From JBLHZY01 sp050633265 (lineage in GTDB: Bacteria; Pseudomonadota; Alphaproteobacteria; Rhodobacterales; Rhodobacteraceae), in NCBI GenBank assembly GCA_050633265.1, contig JBOEGE010000004.1:186001-250000 (forward strand): 64,000 nt of DNA, given 5' to 3'. The notes beneath the pieces were generated by a model. That model was not told where the DNA came from, did no database searches, and worked only from the letters and a program-made list of their open reading frames with translations. Each line of letters starts with the position of its first letter. The stretch's first letter is position 1. A program made the translations under genes and the position numbers. Positions 1 through 9,277 of the stretch are shown in pieces.

Positions 1-1
1 C

Positions 2-3000
2 AACTGGATGAAAAGCCACGAGATCCGCATGGCCTCGGGCACTTTTGGCGACATGGCCGAAGACATCAAACCAATCGTTCCGCAGGGCAGCTCGGATTCT
101 GCGGCCTTGGACGCGGTGTTTGAAGTTTTGGTGCGCGCGGGGCGTTCTGCGCCGATGGCCAAAACGATGCTTGTGCCGGAAAGCTGGTCTCAGCAGGCGG
201 TCGAGCTGCCGCAAAGCTGGCGCGATATGTATTCCTATGTGAACTCCGTGATGGAGCCATGGGATGGCCCTGCTGCTCTTGCGATGACTGATGGGCGCTG
301 GGTCTGTGCTGGGCTTGATCGTAACGGCCTGCGCCCGATGCGTTATGTGGTAACAGGCGATGGGCTTGTGATTGCGGGTTCTGAGGTTGGCATGGTGCCA
401 ACGGATGAGGCGCGCGTTGTTGAAAAGGGCGCGCTTGGGCCGGGGCAGATGCTTGCTGTCGATATGAAAGAGGGCAAGCTTTACCACGACAAAGCGATGA
501 AAGATGCTCTTGCGGGCGCGCAGCCATTTGGCGCTTGGGTCGGTAAAATCAACGATCTGGATCAAGAGCTTTCAGGCCTGACCGAAGAGCCTTTGTTTAC
601 TGGTGAAGAGCTGAAAAAGCGCCAGATTGCAGCAGGTTACTCGATTGAAGAGCTTGAACAAATTCTTGCGCCCATGGCCGAGGATGGCAAAGAAACGCTG
701 GCCTCGATGGGCGATGACACGCCTTCTGCGGTGCTGTCCAACAAGTACCGTCCGCTGAGCCATTTCTTCCGCCAGAACTTTAGCCAAGTGACCAACCCGC
801 CGATTGACAGCCTGCGCGAATATCGCGTGATGAGCTTGAAAACGCGCTTTGGGAATCTCAAGAACGTGCTGGATGAAGACAGCTCGCAAACCGAGATTTT
901 GGTGCTGGATAGCCCCTTTGTTGGCAACGCCCAGTTCGAGGCGCTGAAGGGGCATTTTAATGCGCCGATGACAAAAATTGATTGTACCTATCCTGCGGAT
1001 GGCGGGCCAAATGCGCTGCGCGATGCTTTGGCGCGGATCCGGGCCGAGGCAGAAGATGCTGTGCGCTCGGGCGGCGGGCACATCATTTTGTCGGATCAAA
1101 ATCAAGATGCTGAAAACGTTGGCATGCCAATGATTTTGGCAACTTCGGCGGTTCATAGCTGGCTGACACGCAAAGGCCTGCGGACTTTCTGTTCGCTTGG
1201 GGTACGCTCGGCCGAATGTATTGATCCGCATTATTTTGCCGTGCTGATCGGCTGCGGCGCCACAATCGTAAACGCATACCTCGCTGAGGATAGCCTTGCC
1301 GATCGTATCGAGCGCGGCCTGCTTGATTGCACGCTTACAGAGGCGGTTCAACGCTACCGCAATGCGATTGATCAAGGCTTGCTCAAGATCATGGCCAAGA
1401 TGGGGATTTCGGTGATTTCCTCATATCGCGGCGGGTTGAACTTTGAAGCTGTGGGCTTGAGCCGCGCGATGGTTGCTGAATATTTCCCCGGTATGCACAG
1501 CCGGATTTCGGGGATTGGTGTTGGCGGTATTCAGAAGAAGGTCGAGGCTGTACATAAAGCGGGTTGGCTTTCTGGCTCTGATATTCTGCCGATTGGGGGC
1601 TTTTACAAAGCGCGCCGCTCGGGCGAGACGCATGCTTGGGAAGCGCAATCCATGCACATGTTGCAAGCGGCCTGCGATCGCGCCTCTTATGAGATGTGGA
1701 AGCAGTTCTCGGCCAAGATGAAAAGCAATCCGCCGATCCATTTGCGCGATCTGCTCGACATCAAGCCGATGGGCAAATCGATCCCGATTGAAGAGGTCGA
1801 AAGCATCACCTCGATCCGCAAGCGGTTTGTAACGCCGGGCATGTCTTTGGGCGCACTTTCGCCCGAGGCGCACCGCACGCTATCCATTGCGATGAACCGT
1901 ATTGGCGCGAAATCGGACTCTGGTGAAGGCGGCGAGAGCCCCGATGATTTTACACCAGAACCCAACGGCGATAACGCCTCTGCCAAGATCAAGCAGGTGG
2001 CCTCCGGGCGCTTTGGCGTTACGGCGGAATATCTGCTGGCTTGTGAAGAGCTTGAGATCAAAGTTGCCCAAGGCGCCAAGCCAGGCGAGGGCGGCCAGTT
2101 GCCTGGGATGAAAGTTACAGATCTGATCGCCAAGCTGCGCCACTCGACCAAAGGCGTTACCCTGATTTCGCCACCGCCGCACCACGATATCTATTCCATC
2201 GAGGATTTGGCCCAGCTGATTTATGATCTCAAACAGATCAATCCGCGCGCCAAAGTGACGGTGAAACTTGTGGCGTCTTCGGGCGTTGGCACGATTGCAG
2301 CAGGTGTGGCCAAGGCCAAAGCCGATGTGATCCTGATCTCTGGCCATAACGGCGGCACAGGTGCATCGCCTGCAACCTCGATCAAATTTGCTGGCCTTCC
2401 ATGGGAAATGGGCCTTACCGAGGCGCATCAAGTTCTTGCGATGAACAACCTGCGCGATCGTGTAACCCTGCGCACCGATGGCGGGCTTCGCACTGGGCGC
2501 GATATCGTTATGGCGGCGATGATGGGTGCCGAGGAATATGGCATCGGCACTGCGGCGCTTATCGCGATGGGCTGTATTATGGTGCGCCAGTGCCAGAGCA
2601 ACACTTGCCCGGTTGGTGTTTGTACGCAGGACGATAAGCTGCGTGAAAAATTCACCGGAACCGCGGATAAAGTCGTCAATCTGATCACATTCTACGCTCA
2701 GGAAGTGCGCGAAATTCTTGCCTCGATCGGGGCGCGCAGCTTGGATGAAGTGATCGGGCGTGCAGATTTGCTTACGCAGGTTTCGCGCGGCTCTGCGCAT
2801 CTTGATGATCTCGATCTTAACCCGCTTTTGATCACAGTCGATGGCGCAGAAAAGATCGTTTATGATCGCTCCAAGCCGCGCAATGCTGTTCTGGATACGC
2901 TGGATGCGCAGATCGTTTCGGATGCGCAGCGCTTCTTGAACGATGGCGAAAAGATGCAGCTTTCTTATGCGGTGCAAAACACCCATCGAACCATCGGAAC

Positions 3001-3715
3001 GCGCACATCGAGCCATATCGTTAGCCGGTTCGGCATGCGCAATAACTTGCAGCCAGATCATCTTACGGTGAAGCTGACAGGCTCGGCTGGCCAATCGCTT
3101 GGGGCTTTTGCTGCGCCGGGGTTGAAGATTGAAGTTTCGGGCGATGCCAATGATTATGTTGGCAAAGGGCTCTCTGGAGGGACAGTCGTTGTGCGCCCGC
3201 CGATGGCCTCTCCGCTTGTGGCGTCTGAGAATACGATCATCGGCAATACAGTGCTTTACGGCGCGACCGATGGCTTTCTCTTTGCAGCGGGCCGTGCTGG
3301 TGAGCGCTTTGCGGTGCGCAACTCTGGTGCGAGTGTTGTGATTGAGGGCTGTGGTTCGAACGGTTGTGAATATATGACCGGTGGCGTGGCGGTTATCCTT
3401 GGCGCGATTGGGGCCAATTTTGGCGCAGGGATGACAGGCGGCATGGCCTATCTCTATGATCCAGAGGGCACGGTTGAGCGCTTCATGAACATGGAAACCC
3501 TGGTGACTTGCCCTGTGACAGTTGAACATTGGGAGGCGCAGCTTAAGGGTTTGATCGAGCGCCATGTGGCCGAGACGCAAAGCCGCAAAGGCGAAGAGAT
3601 TCTTTCGCATTGGGAAGCTGAGCGGGCCAACTTCTTGCAGGTTTGTCCAAAAGAAATGCTCGTGCATCTTCCTGTTCCGCTTAGCCTTGAAGCGGATGCC
3701 ATCCCGGCGGAATAA
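2..3715 (+). CDS. gltB: Glutamate synthase (NADPH) large subunit, 5' end outside window
   Basis: Large subunit of glutamate synthase, which converts glutamine and 2-oxoglutarate to two glutamates with electrons from the small subunit. The frame is open from the first bases, and about 1,237 residues are present against roughly 1,500 for the family, so the N-terminal amidotransferase start lies upstream of the window. What is present covers the end of the amidotransferase domain, the central domain, the FMN-binding synthase domain and the C-terminal beta-helix. The [3Fe-4S] cysteines are visible as C-x5-C-x4-C in CIMVRQCQSNTC near nucleotide 2573. The GXGXG-type beta-helix follows around nucleotides 3070-3460. 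No gltD lies downstream. A strong terminator follows the stop codon. Identification is secure; only the start is missing. Confidence 0.97.
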   Translation, partial: NWMKSHEIRMASGTFGDMAEDIKPIVPQGSSDSAALDAVFEVLVRAGRSAPMAKTMLVPESWSQQAVELPQSWRDMYSYVNSVMEPWDGPAALAMTDGRWVCAGLDRNGLRPMRYVVTGDGLVIAGSEVGMVPTDEARVVEKGALGPGQMLAVDMKEGKLYHDKAMKDALAGAQPFGAWVGKINDLDQELSGLTEEPLFTGEELKKRQIAAGYSIEELEQILAPMAEDGKETLASMGDDTPSAVLSNKYRPLSHFFRQNFSQVTNPPIDSLREYRVMSLKTRFGNLKNVLDEDSSQTEILVLDSPFVGNAQFEALKGHFNAPMTKIDCTYPADGGPNALRDALARIRAEAEDAVRSGGGHIILSDQNQDAENVGMPMILATSAVHSWLTRKGLRTFCSLGVRSAECIDPHYFAVLIGCGATIVNAYLAEDSLADRIERGLLDCTLTEAVQRYRNAIDQGLLKIMAKMGISVISSYRGGLNFEAVGLSRAMVAEYFPGMHSRISGIGVGGIQKKVEAVHKAGWLSGSDILPIGGFYKARRSGETHAWEAQSMHMLQAACDRASYEMWKQFSAKMKSNPPIHLRDLLDIKPMGKSIPIEEVESITSIRKRFVTPGMSLGALSPEAHRTLSIAMNRIGAKSDSGEGGESPDDFTPEPNGDNASAKIKQVASGRFGVTAEYLLACEELEIKVAQGAKPGEGGQLPGMKVTDLIAKLRHSTKGVTLISPPPHHDIYSIEDLAQLIYDLKQINPRAKVTVKLVASSGVGTIAAGVAKAKADVILISGHNGGTGASPATSIKFAGLPWEMGLTEAHQVLAMNNLRDRVTLRTDGGLRTGRDIVMAAMMGAEEYGIGTAALIAMGCIMVRQCQSNTCPVGVCTQDDKLREKFTGTADKVVNLITFYAQEVREILASIGARSLDEVIGRADLLTQVSRGSAHLDDLDLNPLLITVDGAEKIVYDRSKPRNAVLDTLDAQIVSDAQRFLNDGEKMQLSYAVQNTHRTIGTRTSSHIVSRFGMRNNLQPDHLTVKLTGSAGQSLGAFAAPGLKIEVSGDANDYVGKGLSGGTVVVRPPMASPLVASENTIIGNTVLYGATDGFLFAAGRAGERFAVRNSGASVVIEGCGSNGCEYMTGGVAVILGAIGANFGAGMTGGMAYLYDPEGTVERFMNMETLVTCPVTVEHWEAQLKGLIERHVAETQSRKGEEILSHWEAERANFLQVCPKEMLVHLPVPLSLEADAIPAE

Positions 3716-3733
3716 GAGCCGATGAATCGTTAT

Positions 3734-3770
3734 AAAAAGGCGCGGCAGAGCAATCTGGCCGCGCCTTTTT
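3734..3770 (+). terminator. Rho-independent terminator of gltB
   Basis: A perfect 13-bp stem (3734-3746 pairs with 3758-3770) encloses an 11-nt loop. The 3' arm ends in five T followed by CTTG, so the U-tract is partly in the stem. It begins 18 nt after the gltB stop codon. Confidence 0.9.
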
Positions 3771-3834
3771 CTTGTGCTTGGTGTTGCGCCCCAGCGGCCC
3801 TGATTGCGAAAATTGACGCAGCGGTATTTTTCAG

Positions 3835-4599
3835 GTGTTTGCATTGCGCAAGCGCGGCTATGTTGCGCGCGTGGCAAAGAAAACGACAAAATCCAAAGCA
3901 GCAAAGCCGCTGCCAAGTCGCTGGGTGCAACTCAAGCGTTGGATGCTGCGCTGGATCGCGCGCATCTCTTTGCTGAGCATTGGGATTTTGCTTTTGCTGG
4001 TTTCGCTCTTTGCGATCGTTCCGCCGCCCACCACGCCCTATATTTTTGCAGAGGCGCGCAGGCTTGGCGGGGTTGATCGCCAATGGGTTCCGGCCGATGA
4101 AATAGCGCCGGTTATGCTGCGTGCTGTCGTCGCTGCGGAGGATGCAAATTTCTGCAATCACTGGGGGTTTGATATGGCGGCCATCCGCGATGCATTGGAT
4201 AGCGGCGGGCAGCGCGGCGCTTCGACGATTTCGCAGCAGGTTGTTAAAAACGTTTATCTTTGGCAGGGGCGCAGCTGGCCGCGCAAAGCATTGGAGGCGA
4301 TCATAACGCCTTTGATGGAGATCGTTTGGCCCAAACGGCGCATACTTGAGGTCTATCTGAATGTGGCTGAGTTTGATGAAGGCGTTTTTGGCGTTGAAGC
4401 CGCCGCGCGCCATTATTTCGGCGTTGGTCCAGAAAATTTGAGCTCCCTGCAAGCGGCGCGCCTCGCGGCGGTATTGCCCAATCCCAAAGGGCGCAGCGCT
4501 TCAAACCCCTCCAATTTCGTGCGCCGGCAAGCGGTTCAGATCTCTGACGGGGCCGCAACGATCCGCGCAGACGGTCGCGCTGCTTGTTTCGAGGATTGA
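3835..4599 (+). CDS. mtgA: Monofunctional peptidoglycan transglycosylase
   Basis: GT51-family glycan polymerase that joins lipid II into glycan strands at the outer face of the inner membrane, without a transpeptidase domain. A basic N-terminal tail is followed by one membrane anchor (about residues 40-62, rich in L, I and V). The GT51 motif containing the catalytic glutamate follows (AAEDANFCNHWGFD), then the conserved GASTISQQVVKNVYLW and NVAEFDEGVFGVEAAARHYF segments. At 254 residues it is slightly longer than usual. The start is uncertain: GTG 3835 is used, but TTG 3844 and GTG 3871 are in frame and there is no strong ribosome site. It lies downstream of the gltB terminator, so it probably has its own promoter. 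Confidence 0.9.
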   Translation: MFALRKRGYVARVAKKTTKSKAAKPLPSRWVQLKRWMLRWIARISLLSIGILLLLVSLFAIVPPPTTPYIFAEARRLGGVDRQWVPADEIAPVMLRAVVAAEDANFCNHWGFDMAAIRDALDSGGQRGASTISQQVVKNVYLWQGRSWPRKALEAIITPLMEIVWPKRRILEVYLNVAEFDEGVFGVEAAARHYFGVGPENLSSLQAARLAAVLPNPKGRSASNPSNFVRRQAVQISDGAATIRADGRAACFED

Positions 4600-4643
4600 A
4601 TTGTTGCGCGCCGCAGGGCAATTAGAGAAAGCATCCAAATTTT

Positions 4644-5324
4644 ATGAGTAGCACCCAAATGAATCGCCTCTTTCACGTTCCTCTTTCCCCGTTTTGCCGC
4701 AAAGTGCGCCTTAGCCTTGGCGAGAAGCGCATTGAGGTTGAACTGGTGGAAGAGCGCTATTGGGAAAAGGATCCTGATTTTCTGCGCCGCAATCCGGCGG
4801 GCAAAGTGCCTGTTTTGAAGATGGACGGGCGGACGATGTCTGAATCTGCCGCGATTTGCGAGTATATCGAGGAAAAGCATCCCGAACCGTCCCTGATGCC
4901 CAAGGGGGCGGAGGCGCGCTTTGAGGTGCGCCGTTTGGTAACGTGGTTCGACGATAAATTTCATCACGAGGTGACGGCGAACCTGCTTTATGAGCGGGTG
5001 AATAAAAAGGTCACAGGCGAAGGCTATCCAGATTCGCGCAATGTCAAAGCCGGCGCGAAGGCGATCAAATATCATCTGGATTATATGGGTTGGCTTTTGG
5101 AGCAGCGCCGCTGGCTTGCGGGTGACACGATGACCTTGGCGGATTTTGCTGCCGCTGCGCATCTTTCTTCGTTGGATTATATTTCCGATGTGGATTGGAA
5201 CCGCTCTGCGCCGGTCAAAGATTGGTATGCCAAGATCAAATCGCGCCCGGCCTTTCGGTCGATCCTTGCTGATCAGGTCCCGGGCTTTCCACCGCCTGCG
5301 CATTATGCTGATCTCGATTTTTAA
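4644..5324 (+). CDS. Glutathione S-transferase family protein (possible FzlA-like)
   Basis: A 226-residue protein with a thioredoxin-fold N-terminal GST domain (PLSPFCRKVRLSLGEK near residue 13) and an all-alpha C-terminal domain with the usual WLAGDTMTLADFAAAAHLS signature. It keeps the NPAGKVPVL and SESAAICEYIEE motifs that bind the gamma-glutamyl part of glutathione. It starts 44 nt after mtgA and is followed by queG 12 nt after its stop. Alphaproteobacteria have a GST-fold protein, FzlA, that binds FtsZ and acts in division. Placement beside the cell-wall enzyme MtgA makes that possible, but this is inference only. A generic GST is the safe call. ATG 4644 is used; ATG 4659 is an alternative. 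Confidence 0.85.
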   Translation: MSSTQMNRLFHVPLSPFCRKVRLSLGEKRIEVELVEERYWEKDPDFLRRNPAGKVPVLKMDGRTMSESAAICEYIEEKHPEPSLMPKGAEARFEVRRLVTWFDDKFHHEVTANLLYERVNKKVTGEGYPDSRNVKAGAKAIKYHLDYMGWLLEQRRWLAGDTMTLADFAAAAHLSSLDYISDVDWNRSAPVKDWYAKIKSRPAFRSILADQVPGFPPPAHYADLDF

Positions 5325-5336
5325 GCCGGTGTCCTT

Positions 5337-6371
5337 TTGAGCGCGGCGATAAAAGCGGCGTTGGCGCAACGCGCGCAGTTTGAAGGCTTTGCCGCGATGG
5401 GCGTTTGCGCGCCGGATGCCATTCAGGAAGCGCCCGCGAGATTGGCGGAATATGTTGCGGATGGGCGCCATGGCCAGATGGGCTGGATGGAAGAGCGGAT
5501 GGCATGGCGCGGCAATCCAAACGCGCTTTGGCCAGAGGCGAAATCGGTTATAATGCTCGCCGAGGCCTATACGCCATCGCATGATCCATTAGAGGTTTTG
5601 AGCAAACCGGAGGCGGGCGCGATCAGCGTTTATGCGCAGAACCGCGATTACCATGACATCGTGAAAAAACGGCTCAAGCGACTTGGGCGCTGGCTGATTG
5701 AAGAGGCCGGCGGCGAGATCAAGGTATTCGTTGATACGGCGCCGGTGATGGAAAAGCCTTTGGGTGCGGCGGCTGGGCTGGGCTGGCAGGGCAAACATAC
5801 CAATCTTTTGGGCCGCGAGCTTGGCTCTTGGTTTTTCCTTGGTGCAATATTCACGACCCTTGAATTGCCGCTTGATCGCCCGGGCGCTGGAAGCTGCGGA
5901 AGCTGCACCGCTTGCCTTGATGTTTGCCCGACAGGGGCCTTTCCTGCACCGTATCAATTGGATGCAAGGCGCTGCATTTCTTATCTAACGATTGAGCATC
6001 ACGGGCCGGTTGAGGAAGAGTTACGCGCGCGGATGGGCAATAGGATTTACGGTTGCGATGATTGTTTGGCCGTTTGCCCTTGGAACAAATTTGCAGCCGA
6101 GGCGCGCGAGATAAAATATGCTGCCCGTGAGGATTTGATTGCGCCGGATTTGGCACAGTTATCTGCCCTGAATGACACCGAGTTTCGCGCGATGTTTAGC
6201 GGCTCTCCGATCAAACGGATTGGGCGTAATCGGTTTGTGCGCAATGTGCTTTATGCGATCGGGAATTCCGGCGCGGTTCGGCTGCAAGATGCAGCACGCG
6301 CGCTTTTGAGCGATCCTGATCCAACGGTTGCTGATGCGGCGCGCTGGGCCTATGCGCGATTGGCCAGATAG
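5337..6371 (+). CDS. queG: Epoxyqueuosine reductase QueG
   Basis: Last step of queuosine synthesis: reduces epoxyqueuosine to queuosine in the anticodon loop of tRNAs for Tyr, His, Asn and Asp, using cobalamin and two [4Fe-4S] clusters. The ferredoxin-like cysteines are plain in CGSCTACLDVCPTGAF and CDDCLAVCPWN, and the region of the catalytic aspartate in VDTAPVMEK. A C-terminal HEAT-like tail (RNRFVRNVLYAIGNSG) is kept. The 344-residue length is normal. It starts with TTG at 5337, 12 nt after the GST gene, so the two are probably co-transcribed. It is convergent with, and directly abuts, the next gene. Confidence 0.95.
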   Translation: MSAAIKAALAQRAQFEGFAAMGVCAPDAIQEAPARLAEYVADGRHGQMGWMEERMAWRGNPNALWPEAKSVIMLAEAYTPSHDPLEVLSKPEAGAISVYAQNRDYHDIVKKRLKRLGRWLIEEAGGEIKVFVDTAPVMEKPLGAAAGLGWQGKHTNLLGRELGSWFFLGAIFTTLELPLDRPGAGSCGSCTACLDVCPTGAFPAPYQLDARRCISYLTIEHHGPVEEELRARMGNRIYGCDDCLAVCPWNKFAAEAREIKYAAREDLIAPDLAQLSALNDTEFRAMFSGSPIKRIGRNRFVRNVLYAIGNSGAVRLQDAARALLSDPDPTVADAARWAYARLAR

Positions 6372-6857
6372 TTATTCGGCAAAAACGCGGTCAAGCAATG
6401 TCATGTTTTGGCGGCGTCTTTGTTCGGTGGCCTTGGCTTGCTTCACCAGCATGCGATGGGCTTGCGCGGTTGGGCGAATGCCTTCTGAGGCGCGATTTAT
6501 TGGGTAGGGGCCGATTTGGCTTTTGCCGATGGAAAAGGTCACACTCACGCCGCGGGCATTGGGTGTTCGAACATATCTGAAGCGGGATTCTGTGTTGTAA
6601 GTATCAAAAGCATTGTTGATAGCGCGCTCAAGATTGGCGCGCGATGTGCCAAGTTCGGCACCATCTGGAATATGAATTGTTGTGAGTATCGCGCCGTTGT
6701 TTTCGCTCATTCCGGCAGAGGCAAGCTTGGCCTCGGTAATGCCAAGCGGGCGCAGCGTTGGATCATTGGTGAACCAATACAGGCCCAAAATGAATGTAGC
6801 AGGCCCAACGATCGCAGCGGCGGCGAGGCTTACATATAGGTTGTCTCGGATACTCAT
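6372..6857 (-). CDS. Hypothetical membrane-anchored protein
   Basis: Not recognised. 161 residues, with one N-terminal hydrophobic segment (about residues 7-28) and a soluble remainder that should face the periplasm. The C-terminus is basic and glutamine-rich (KQAKATEQRRRQN). The middle part (IHIPDGAELGTSRANLERAI) may form a small alpha/beta domain. It converges on queG with adjacent stop codons and stands alone downstream of ilvE. Codon use resembles its neighbours, so I take it as a real gene of lineage-specific type. No function is proposed. Confidence 0.7.
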   Translation of the reverse strand: MSIRDNLYVSLAAAAIVGPATFILGLYWFTNDPTLRPLGITEAKLASAGMSENNGAILTTIHIPDGAELGTSRANLERAINNAFDTYNTESRFRYVRTPNARGVSVTFSIGKSQIGPYPINRASEGIRPTAQAHRMLVKQAKATEQRRRQNMTLLDRVFAE

Positions 6858-6958
6858 TGGTCGCGGGCCTTAGATGTTTTGATCTGTTTGCCGCATAGAA
6901 ATGAATATCGGATGAATCCGCGCCATACCGGGGATGTCCGGCGGTATGGCGCGGGTGT

Positions 6959-7828
6959 TTAGGCGCGTACGAGCACTTCGTAGCTTTGCGCGATATCGCG
7001 AGCGAGCGCGCCGACTTCAAAGTTATATTCGCCGATCTGGCCAACGGGCGTTACTTCGGCCGCTGTCCCGGTGAGCCAGCATTGCTCAAAGCCTTCAAGC
7101 TCTTCGGGCATGATGTGGCGCTCATTTACGGTGATGCCGCGTTCTTTAAGCATTTTGATCACCGTTTGGCGGGTGATCCCGTTGAGAAAGCAATCGGCCA
7201 GCGGTGTGTGCACTTCGCCGTCTTTGACAAAGAACATATTTGCGCCCGTCGCTTCGGCCACGTAGCCGCGATAATCAAACATCATAGCGTCCGAGCAGCC
7301 TTTTGCTTCGGCGGCGTGTTTGGACATGGTGCAGATCATATAGAGGCCCGCTGCCTTGGCCGCAGAGGGGATCGTTTTGGGCGATGGGCGCTGCCATTTT
7401 GAGATGTCGAGTTTGGCACCTTTCATCTTGGCATCGCCGTAGTAAGCGCCCCATTCCCAAGCGGCGACAGCCATACGAACCGGGTTGCGTTTGGCCGCGA
7501 CACCCATGTCTTCGCCCGCGCCGCGATAAGCCAAAACGCGCACATAGGCATCCGACCAGCCATTGGCCTTGAGCACATCGTATTTGGCTTTCTCAATGTC
7601 TTCGACAGTGTAGGGGATTTCCATATCGAGCAGTTTGCCGGAATTCAGCAGGCGCTCGGAGTGTTTCACGCCTTCGAAAATCTTGCCGTTGTAGCAGCGC
7701 TCGCCTTCAAAGACAGAGGAAGCATAGTGCATTGCGTGGGTTAGAATATGGACATTGGCATCGCGCCATTCGACCATTTTGCCATCCATCCAGATCTTGC
7801 CATCGCGATCATCATATGCACCGTCCAT
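6959..7828 (-). CDS. ilvE: Branched-chain amino acid aminotransferase
   Basis: PLP-dependent fold-type IV aminotransferase that interconverts Val, Leu and Ile with their 2-oxo acids. The N-terminal HAMHYASSVFEGERCY segment, the lysine region SAAKAAGLYM, the phosphate-binding YVAEATGANMFFV region and LTGTAAEVTPVG are all present, as in IlvE. The length of 289 residues is typical. I start at ATG 7828 because GAGGAGAG sits just upstream; a longer frame to 7879 lacks family support. It is transcribed away from the MarR gene, sharing a 189-nt intergenic region. Confidence 0.94.
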   Translation of the reverse strand: MDGAYDDRDGKIWMDGKMVEWRDANVHILTHAMHYASSVFEGERCYNGKIFEGVKHSERLLNSGKLLDMEIPYTVEDIEKAKYDVLKANGWSDAYVRVLAYRGAGEDMGVAAKRNPVRMAVAAWEWGAYYGDAKMKGAKLDISKWQRPSPKTIPSAAKAAGLYMICTMSKHAAEAKGCSDAMMFDYRGYVAEATGANMFFVKDGEVHTPLADCFLNGITRQTVIKMLKERGITVNERHIMPEELEGFEQCWLTGTAAEVTPVGQIGEYNFEVGALARDIAQSYEVLVRA

Positions 7829-7955
7829 TGCGGCTCTCCTCTCAAGCGGCCGTGGGGGATACCGCGGCCCAATTTCCAAAAGTTGCGCAAGAAAGGGCCG
7901 TTTCGGACATTAAGTTGCGCTAAATCTGCCTTTCGCTAGCAATTGATTCTTGGAA

Positions 7956-7972
7956 TGTCAACAAGACTGACA
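7956..7972. promoter_or_regulatory. Inverted repeat between ilvE and the MarR gene
   Basis: TGTCA and TGACA arms are separated by 7 nt, 46 nt upstream of the ATG of the MarR-family gene and in the divergent region with ilvE. The position suits an operator for an autoregulated MarR protein, but the arms are short and it could be chance. Confidence 0.3.
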
Positions 7973-8017
7973 TAAAGTGACTAAGTATTACGCAGAATGT
8001 GAACAGTGGGAGAGAAA

Positions 8018-8530
8018 ATGGCAGAGGGTAGCGGGCCAACGGGGCCTGGGGGCGAGAGCCTCCTTTTTCTCACGGATGAACAATTGCGCAAAGGGATTGA
8101 GGCGATGTTTTTCGCCTATCGCGGATTTACGGCCGATCCGGATCGGATTTTGGAGGCGCATGGCTATGGCCGCGCGCATCATCGCGCGATCCATTTCATC
8201 AATCGCTCGCCTGCGACGACGGTCAATAATTTGCTCGGTATTTTGGGGGTGACCAAGCAATCCTTGAACCGGGTGCTGCGCACTTTGATTGCGGATGGTT
8301 TGGTCGAGAGCCGGATCGGCAAGCGCGATAAACGTGAGCGCCATTTGCATTTGACCGAGAAAGGCGAGGCGCTTGAGCGCGAGCTTTCAGAGGCGCAGCG
8401 CATTCGGATGCGCGCTGCGTTTCGCGCGGTTGGGCCTGAGGCTGTTGGCGGGTTTCGCCAAGTGCTTGAGGCGATGATGGACCCAGAGCAGCAACGCTTT
8501 TTCAACGCATTGAAGGAACAGGCGCAATGA
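8018..8530 (+). CDS. petP: MarR-family transcriptional regulator, PetP-like
   Basis: Winged-helix regulator of 170 residues. The recognition region is SPATTVNNLLGILGVTKQSLNRVL, followed by the beta-wing RIGKRDKRERHLHLTEKG. ATG 8018 is chosen because GGAGA lies 5 nt upstream; an in-frame GTG at 8006 overlaps that site. Its stop overlaps the start of the response-regulator gene by 4 nt (ATGA), so the two are translationally coupled. A MarR gene coupled to an OmpR-type regulator is the petP-petR arrangement known in Rhodobacter capsulatus. The symbol rests on that synteny, not on a search. Confidence 0.8.
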   Translation: MAEGSGPTGPGGESLLFLTDEQLRKGIEAMFFAYRGFTADPDRILEAHGYGRAHHRAIHFINRSPATTVNNLLGILGVTKQSLNRVLRTLIADGLVESRIGKRDKRERHLHLTEKGEALERELSEAQRIRMRAAFRAVGPEAVGGFRQVLEAMMDPEQQRFFNALKEQAQ

Positions 8531-9237
8531 GCGTTTTGCCTGAATGCCATCTGCTGATCATTGATGATGATGAACGTATTCGCGGCCTTTTGCAGAAGTT
8601 CTTGATCCGCGCGGGTTTCTGGGTTTCTTCGGCGCGGGGTGCCGCCCATGCGCGCCGTTTGCTGGAAGGTTTGGAATTTGATCTGATCGTTATGGATGTG
8701 ATGATGCCCGGCGAAGATGGCATCAGTTTTACCCGCTCTTTGCGCGAGGCAAGCGGGCTGAATACGCCGATCCTTTTGCTGACGGCCAAGGGCGATACCG
8801 CCGATCGGATTGCCGGGCTTGAGGCGGGGGCGGATGATTATTTGCCCAAACCGTTTGAACCCAAGGAGCTTTTGCTGCGGATCAATGCGATCCTTCGCCG
8901 TGTGCCGCCAGCAGAGACCGATGCGGCTTTGCCGAAATATCTCTCGCTTGGGGCCATTCGATATGATGTTGAGCGGGGCGAGCTTTGGCAAGGCGATGCT
9001 TTGATCCGGCTCACGGCCACGGAGGCGCAGCTGATGCGGATTTTTTCGGCCTGCCCAGGGGAGCCCGTCAGCCGCACAGGATTGGTTGAGCAGTTGGGCC
9101 GCGATAATGGCCAAGCCCAAGAGCGCGCCGTTGATGTTCAGATCACGCGATTGCGGCGCAAGCTTGAGGCTGATCCAAAGCAGCCGCGTTATCTTCAAAC
9201 GGTACGCGGCGAAGGCTATATGCTCGCGCCGGATTAG
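8527..9237 (+). CDS. petR: OmpR/PhoB-type response regulator, PetR-like
   Basis: Receiver domain with the acidic pair DDDERI near the N-terminus, the phosphoacceptor aspartate in VMDVMMPGEDG, the conserved T/K region (LLTAKGD and YLPKPFEPKEL), then a C-terminal winged helix (RAVDVQITRLRRKLEADPKQ). 236 residues, normal for the family. No sensor kinase lies alongside, which fits PetR. In Rhodobacter capsulatus petPR precedes the cytochrome bc1 genes; here it is followed by a histone-deacetylase-family gene instead. Confidence 0.88.
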   Translation: MSVLPECHLLIIDDDERIRGLLQKFLIRAGFWVSSARGAAHARRLLEGLEFDLIVMDVMMPGEDGISFTRSLREASGLNTPILLLTAKGDTADRIAGLEAGADDYLPKPFEPKELLLRINAILRRVPPAETDAALPKYLSLGAIRYDVERGELWQGDALIRLTATEAQLMRIFSACPGEPVSRTGLVEQLGRDNGQAQERAVDVQITRLRRKLEADPKQPRYLQTVRGEGYMLAPD

Positions 9238-9277
9238 GCTCTATTCTGGCCTGAGTTTCCAATAGCAGGAGCGATCA

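Noticed and set aside
1880..3916. Long open frame opposite gltB (678 codons)
   Set aside because: Antisense to a highly conserved gene, with low-complexity basic sequence and no known motif; it arises from the codon bias of gltB.
4536..5582. Open frame of 348 codons opposite the GST gene and the start of queG
   Set aside because: Crosses three real genes on the other strand and has no conserved domain.
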